The notes under the pieces are model-generated. The model was not told the origin of the DNA and made no database searches. It saw only the letters and a program-made list of their open reading frames with translations. This document shows, one piece after another, positions 62,063-64,000 of a stretch of DNA of 64,000 nucleotides. Every line of letters begins with the position of its first letter. The first letter of the stretch is position 1. The position numbers and the translations under genes were made by a program. This DNA comes from Cobetia amphilecti (GTDB lineage: Bacteria; Pseudomonadota; Gammaproteobacteria; Pseudomonadales; Halomonadaceae), in the NCBI RefSeq assembly GCF_020217465.1, contig NZ_CP084115.1, positions 620,001-684,000 of the forward strand, in the 5' to 3' direction.

Positions 62063-62101
62063 TACTTATGGCAAGTACTGATGGCAAGTACTGATGGCAA
62101 G
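62063..62101 (+). repeat. 13-bp tandem repeat before the AI-2E transporter gene
   Basis: TACTTATGGCAAG is followed by two exact copies of TACTGATGGCAAG and a decaying CACTGACAGG. It lies 24 bases upstream of the ATG at 62126. Confidence 0.92.
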
Positions 62102-62125
62102 CACTGACAGGATAGGTGGCGCAGG

Positions 62126-63409
62126 ATGCACGCGAACGACACGCCTGACGAAAGATCGCGACACGAGGAAGTGCCGCCCGAGGCGCAGATGGCTGACGCG
62201 CAAGCGCCTGACGATAGCGTTGGCGAGCCACGCAGCGTCAGTGAGGGCACTTCCATCGAGGAGGCCGTGACACGCATGCAGGTGCCACGCGACGAGCGTC
62301 AGCAGGAGGCGCTCGAACGCTCCGGACGTTCTCGCCATGCGCCCAATGTGCGCCGCGCGCTGGAGATTCACCCCTTGCTGGTCGGCATGGCCGCAGTGGT
62401 CATCATCATCGGCGGCCTCAAGCTGGCGGCGGACCTGGTGGTCCCGCTACTGCTGGCGGTGTTCGTCGCTGCGGTCTGCGATGCGCCGGTGCGCTGGCTG
62501 GCCCGTCACGGCATCGGGCAACGCTTCGGGGTGCCGATCGTCATCCTGACGGTCTGCGTGCTGTTCTCGTCGCTGACGGCGCTGCTGGTCTCGCGCTTCA
62601 CCCTGTTCAGCGATGAGATGCCCAAGCTTGAGGAGAGCCTGCGCGAACAGTATCAGAGCATGCTGGAATGGCTGGCGGACAGTGGCGTATCCATCGCGCC
62701 GGCCCGCTTCAGCGAGCTGGTCGATCCGGCCTCGTTGACCCAGTGGGTGCCGAACCTGCTGACCGGGCTTGGGGGGCTTCTGTCCTCGAGTGTCATCATC
62801 GTGCTGACGGCCACCTTCCTGCTCTATGAGGCGCTGTCACTGCGCGACAAGCTGGTCAGCACGCTGCGCAGCCCGCATGTCAGCCTGCGCCGCTTCACGC
62901 TGTTCTCGCTGACGCTACGCCGCTATCTGGCGGTCAAGACCTTGATCAGCCTCGTGACCGGGGGACTGGTCGCGATCAGCTGTCTGGTGCTCGATGTGGA
63001 GTTCGCCTTCCTGTGGGCCACGCTGGCCTTCTGCCTCAACTACATCCCCAACATCGGCTCGGCGCTGGCCGCGGTGCCTGCGGTGTTGCTGACGCTGGTG
63101 ATGCCGGAGGGTGGCGCGGTCAAGGCGCTGATGCTGGGCGGCTGTTATCTGGCGATCAACTTCATTCTCGGCAACTTGATCGAACCGCGCGTGATGGGGC
63201 GCACCCTGGGGCTGTCGACGCTGGCCGCCTTCCTGTCGCTGGTGGTGTGGGGCTGGGTGTTCGGGCCGGTGGGCATGCTGTTGTCAGTGCCGATCACCAT
63301 GACGCTCAAGATCGCCTTCGACTCGCACCCGGGCACGCGCTGGGCGGCGCGTCTGCTGGGCCCCTCCGTGCGCCGGATCCGCCGTCGTCGACGCATGGCG
63401 GAGGAATGA
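62126..63409 (+). CDS. AI-2E family transporter (UPF0118)
   Basis: A 427-residue membrane protein of the AI-2E/PerM family. A hydrophilic N-terminal tail of about 80 residues precedes helices starting with LLVGMAAVVIIIGGLKLAADLVVPLLLAVFVAAV. The conserved C-terminal region has FCLNYIPNIGSALAAVPAVLL, GNLIEPRVMGRTLGLSTLAAFLSL and WGWVFGPVGMLLSVPIT. Members export autoinducer-2 (TqsA) or act as ion antiporters; the substrate here is not known. The C terminus is strongly basic (RRIRRRRRM). Confidence 0.9.
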   Translation: MHANDTPDERSRHEEVPPEAQMADAQAPDDSVGEPRSVSEGTSIEEAVTRMQVPRDERQQEALERSGRSRHAPNVRRALEIHPLLVGMAAVVIIIGGLKLAADLVVPLLLAVFVAAVCDAPVRWLARHGIGQRFGVPIVILTVCVLFSSLTALLVSRFTLFSDEMPKLEESLREQYQSMLEWLADSGVSIAPARFSELVDPASLTQWVPNLLTGLGGLLSSSVIIVLTATFLLYEALSLRDKLVSTLRSPHVSLRRFTLFSLTLRRYLAVKTLISLVTGGLVAISCLVLDVEFAFLWATLAFCLNYIPNIGSALAAVPAVLLTLVMPEGGAVKALMLGGCYLAINFILGNLIEPRVMGRTLGLSTLAAFLSLVVWGWVFGPVGMLLSVPITMTLKIAFDSHPGTRWAARLLGPSVRRIRRRRRMAEE

Positions 63410-63451
63410 CCCGCGAGCCAGCTCTGCGTGGATGACCCGCTGCCAGAATGC

Positions 63452-63490
63452 CAAAGGCCCCGTCACGCTGTGCGTGACGGGGCCTTTGGT
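63452..63490 (+). terminator. bidirectional terminator between the AI-2E transporter gene and trxA
   Basis: CCAAAGGCCCCGTCACG and CGTGACGGGGCCTTTGG are perfect 17-bp arms around CTGTG. The flanks have short T-runs, and the genes converge. Confidence 0.8.
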
Positions 63491-63543
63491 TATCGAATCA
63501 GTGCGCGGTGGCTGGCGGGGCAGTCACCTGTCAGCAAGTCGAC

Positions 63544-63867
63544 TCAGAGGTTCTGCTCGATGAACTGGCTCAGCTGACCCTTGGACTGGGCACCGACCAG
63601 AGAGGCGACCTTGGCGCCGGACTTGAACAGGATCACGGTCGGCACGCCACGCACGCCTTGCTCGGCGGCGATTTCCGGCGCGTCATCGACATTGACGTTG
63701 ACGATCTTCAGGCCTTCGCCTTTCTCGTTGGCGACTTCTTCGACGACCGGCGCCATCATCTTGCACGGACCGCACCACGGGGCCCAGAACTTCAGCAGGA
63801 CCGGGGCTTCAGCGTTGAGAACTTCCTGTTCGAAGTTGGCGCCGGTGACATCGACGTGATTGGACAT
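63544..63867 (-). CDS. trxA: thioredoxin 1
   Basis: A 107-residue thioredoxin, the general cytoplasmic disulfide reductant. The active site WCGPC has Cys32 and Cys35 (FWAPWCGPCKM), and the cis-proline is in GVRGVPTVILFK. Length and motif spacing match E. coli TrxA. The start at 63867 (MSNHVDVTG) has GGAGAAAC upstream; the open frame continues 13 codons without a ribosome site. It converges with the AI-2E transporter gene and shares its terminator. Confidence 0.97.
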   Translation of the reverse strand: MSNHVDVTGANFEQEVLNAEAPVLLKFWAPWCGPCKMMAPVVEEVANEKGEGLKIVNVNVDDAPEIAAEQGVRGVPTVILFKSGAKVASLVGAQSKGQLSQFIEQNL

Positions 63868-64000
63868 CTTGTTTCTCCAGGGGATTCGTTTCGCTGTCTG
63901 CGGCATTGCCGGACATGCAGGCTGCGTCCGATGGTAGCGCCACTTTGCATCACTGACAAATGGGCATTGTCCATCGGCTCAATAGCACGGGGTTATGATC

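Larger units (their letters stand above)
61776..62125. other. 350-base gap with two repeats and a terminator
   Basis: No gene. It holds an 18-bp repeat right after the dehydrogenase stop, the terminator at 61897-61925, and a 13-bp repeat just before the AI-2E transporter gene. Confidence 0.7.

Noticed and set aside
6857-62101. CRISPR array
   Set aside because: None of the tandem repeats has conserved 25-40 bp repeats with unique spacers, and there are no cas genes.
1-64000. Prophage, insertion sequence or genomic island
   Set aside because: No integrase, transposase, tRNA-linked direct repeat or run of atypical genes; the content is housekeeping throughout.

Overview
The window is a 64 kb piece of a high-GC gammaproteobacterial chromosome. 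The gene set and the sequences (RNase II, YcjXF, PtrB, an MlaA-RssB-RssC-Tal block also found in Pseudomonas, Pst with long PstC and PstA, YidK-like symporters) fit a marine member of the Halomonadaceae, possibly Cobetia. That placement is inferred from protein resemblance and not from a marker gene. There are no rRNA or tRNA genes, no CRISPR array, and no integrase, transposase or phage gene; the stretch reads as stable core chromosome.

Layout. 1-1187: end of sucC and sucD. 1486-7594: a periplasmic DUF302 protein, GlpQ, a minus-strand operon of glycosyltransferase, DUF2334 deacetylase-like protein and UPF0104 flippase-like protein, and a small membrane protein. 7885-12119: RNase II and two NAD(P)-dependent oxidoreductases. 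12251-17296: YcjF, YcjX, an MFS transporter and a DUF2927 protein. 17429-23262: two tandem paralogous sodium:solute symporters and a Tat-exported PhoD. 23529-29088: DUF924, a GlsB-type membrane peptide and two catalases (KatE, KatA). 29252-36345: oligopeptidase B, a membrane protein, a vWA protein overlapping a class II amidotransferase, and CysK. 36866-44580: FadD, HrpA and a FabH-like ketosynthase. 44716-48422: mlaA, rssB-like, rssC-like and tal. 48747-54583: a Bcr/CflA exporter and pstSCAB behind a Pho box. 54730-61775: a fatty-acid or branched acyl-CoA degradation cluster (thiolase, TetR, acyl-CoA synthetase, SDR dehydrogenase, acyl-CoA dehydrogenase). 62126-63867: an AI-2E family transporter and thioredoxin.

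Themes. Phosphate: pstSCAB, GlpQ and PhoD all serve phosphate or phosphoester acquisition, though only pstS shows a clear Pho box. Oxidative stress: two catalases, thioredoxin and GlsB. Acyl-CoA metabolism: FadD, the ketosynthase and the 54-62 kb cluster, whose acyl-CoA dehydrogenase sits behind a good PsrA-type palindrome and whose synthetase sits behind a LiuR-like site. Envelope: MlaA and the glycosyltransferase-deacetylase-flippase operon.

Two observations stand out. First, degenerate short tandem repeats (12-26 bp units, 2-5 copies) recur through the window. Many start within a few bases of a stop codon or span it, and three have entered reading frames (YcjF, the DUF2927 signal peptide, the vWA N terminus). 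Second, the glycosyltransferase-DUF2334-flippase operon has the composition expected for making and flipping a deacetylated, cationic glycolipid, which I cannot match to a named system.
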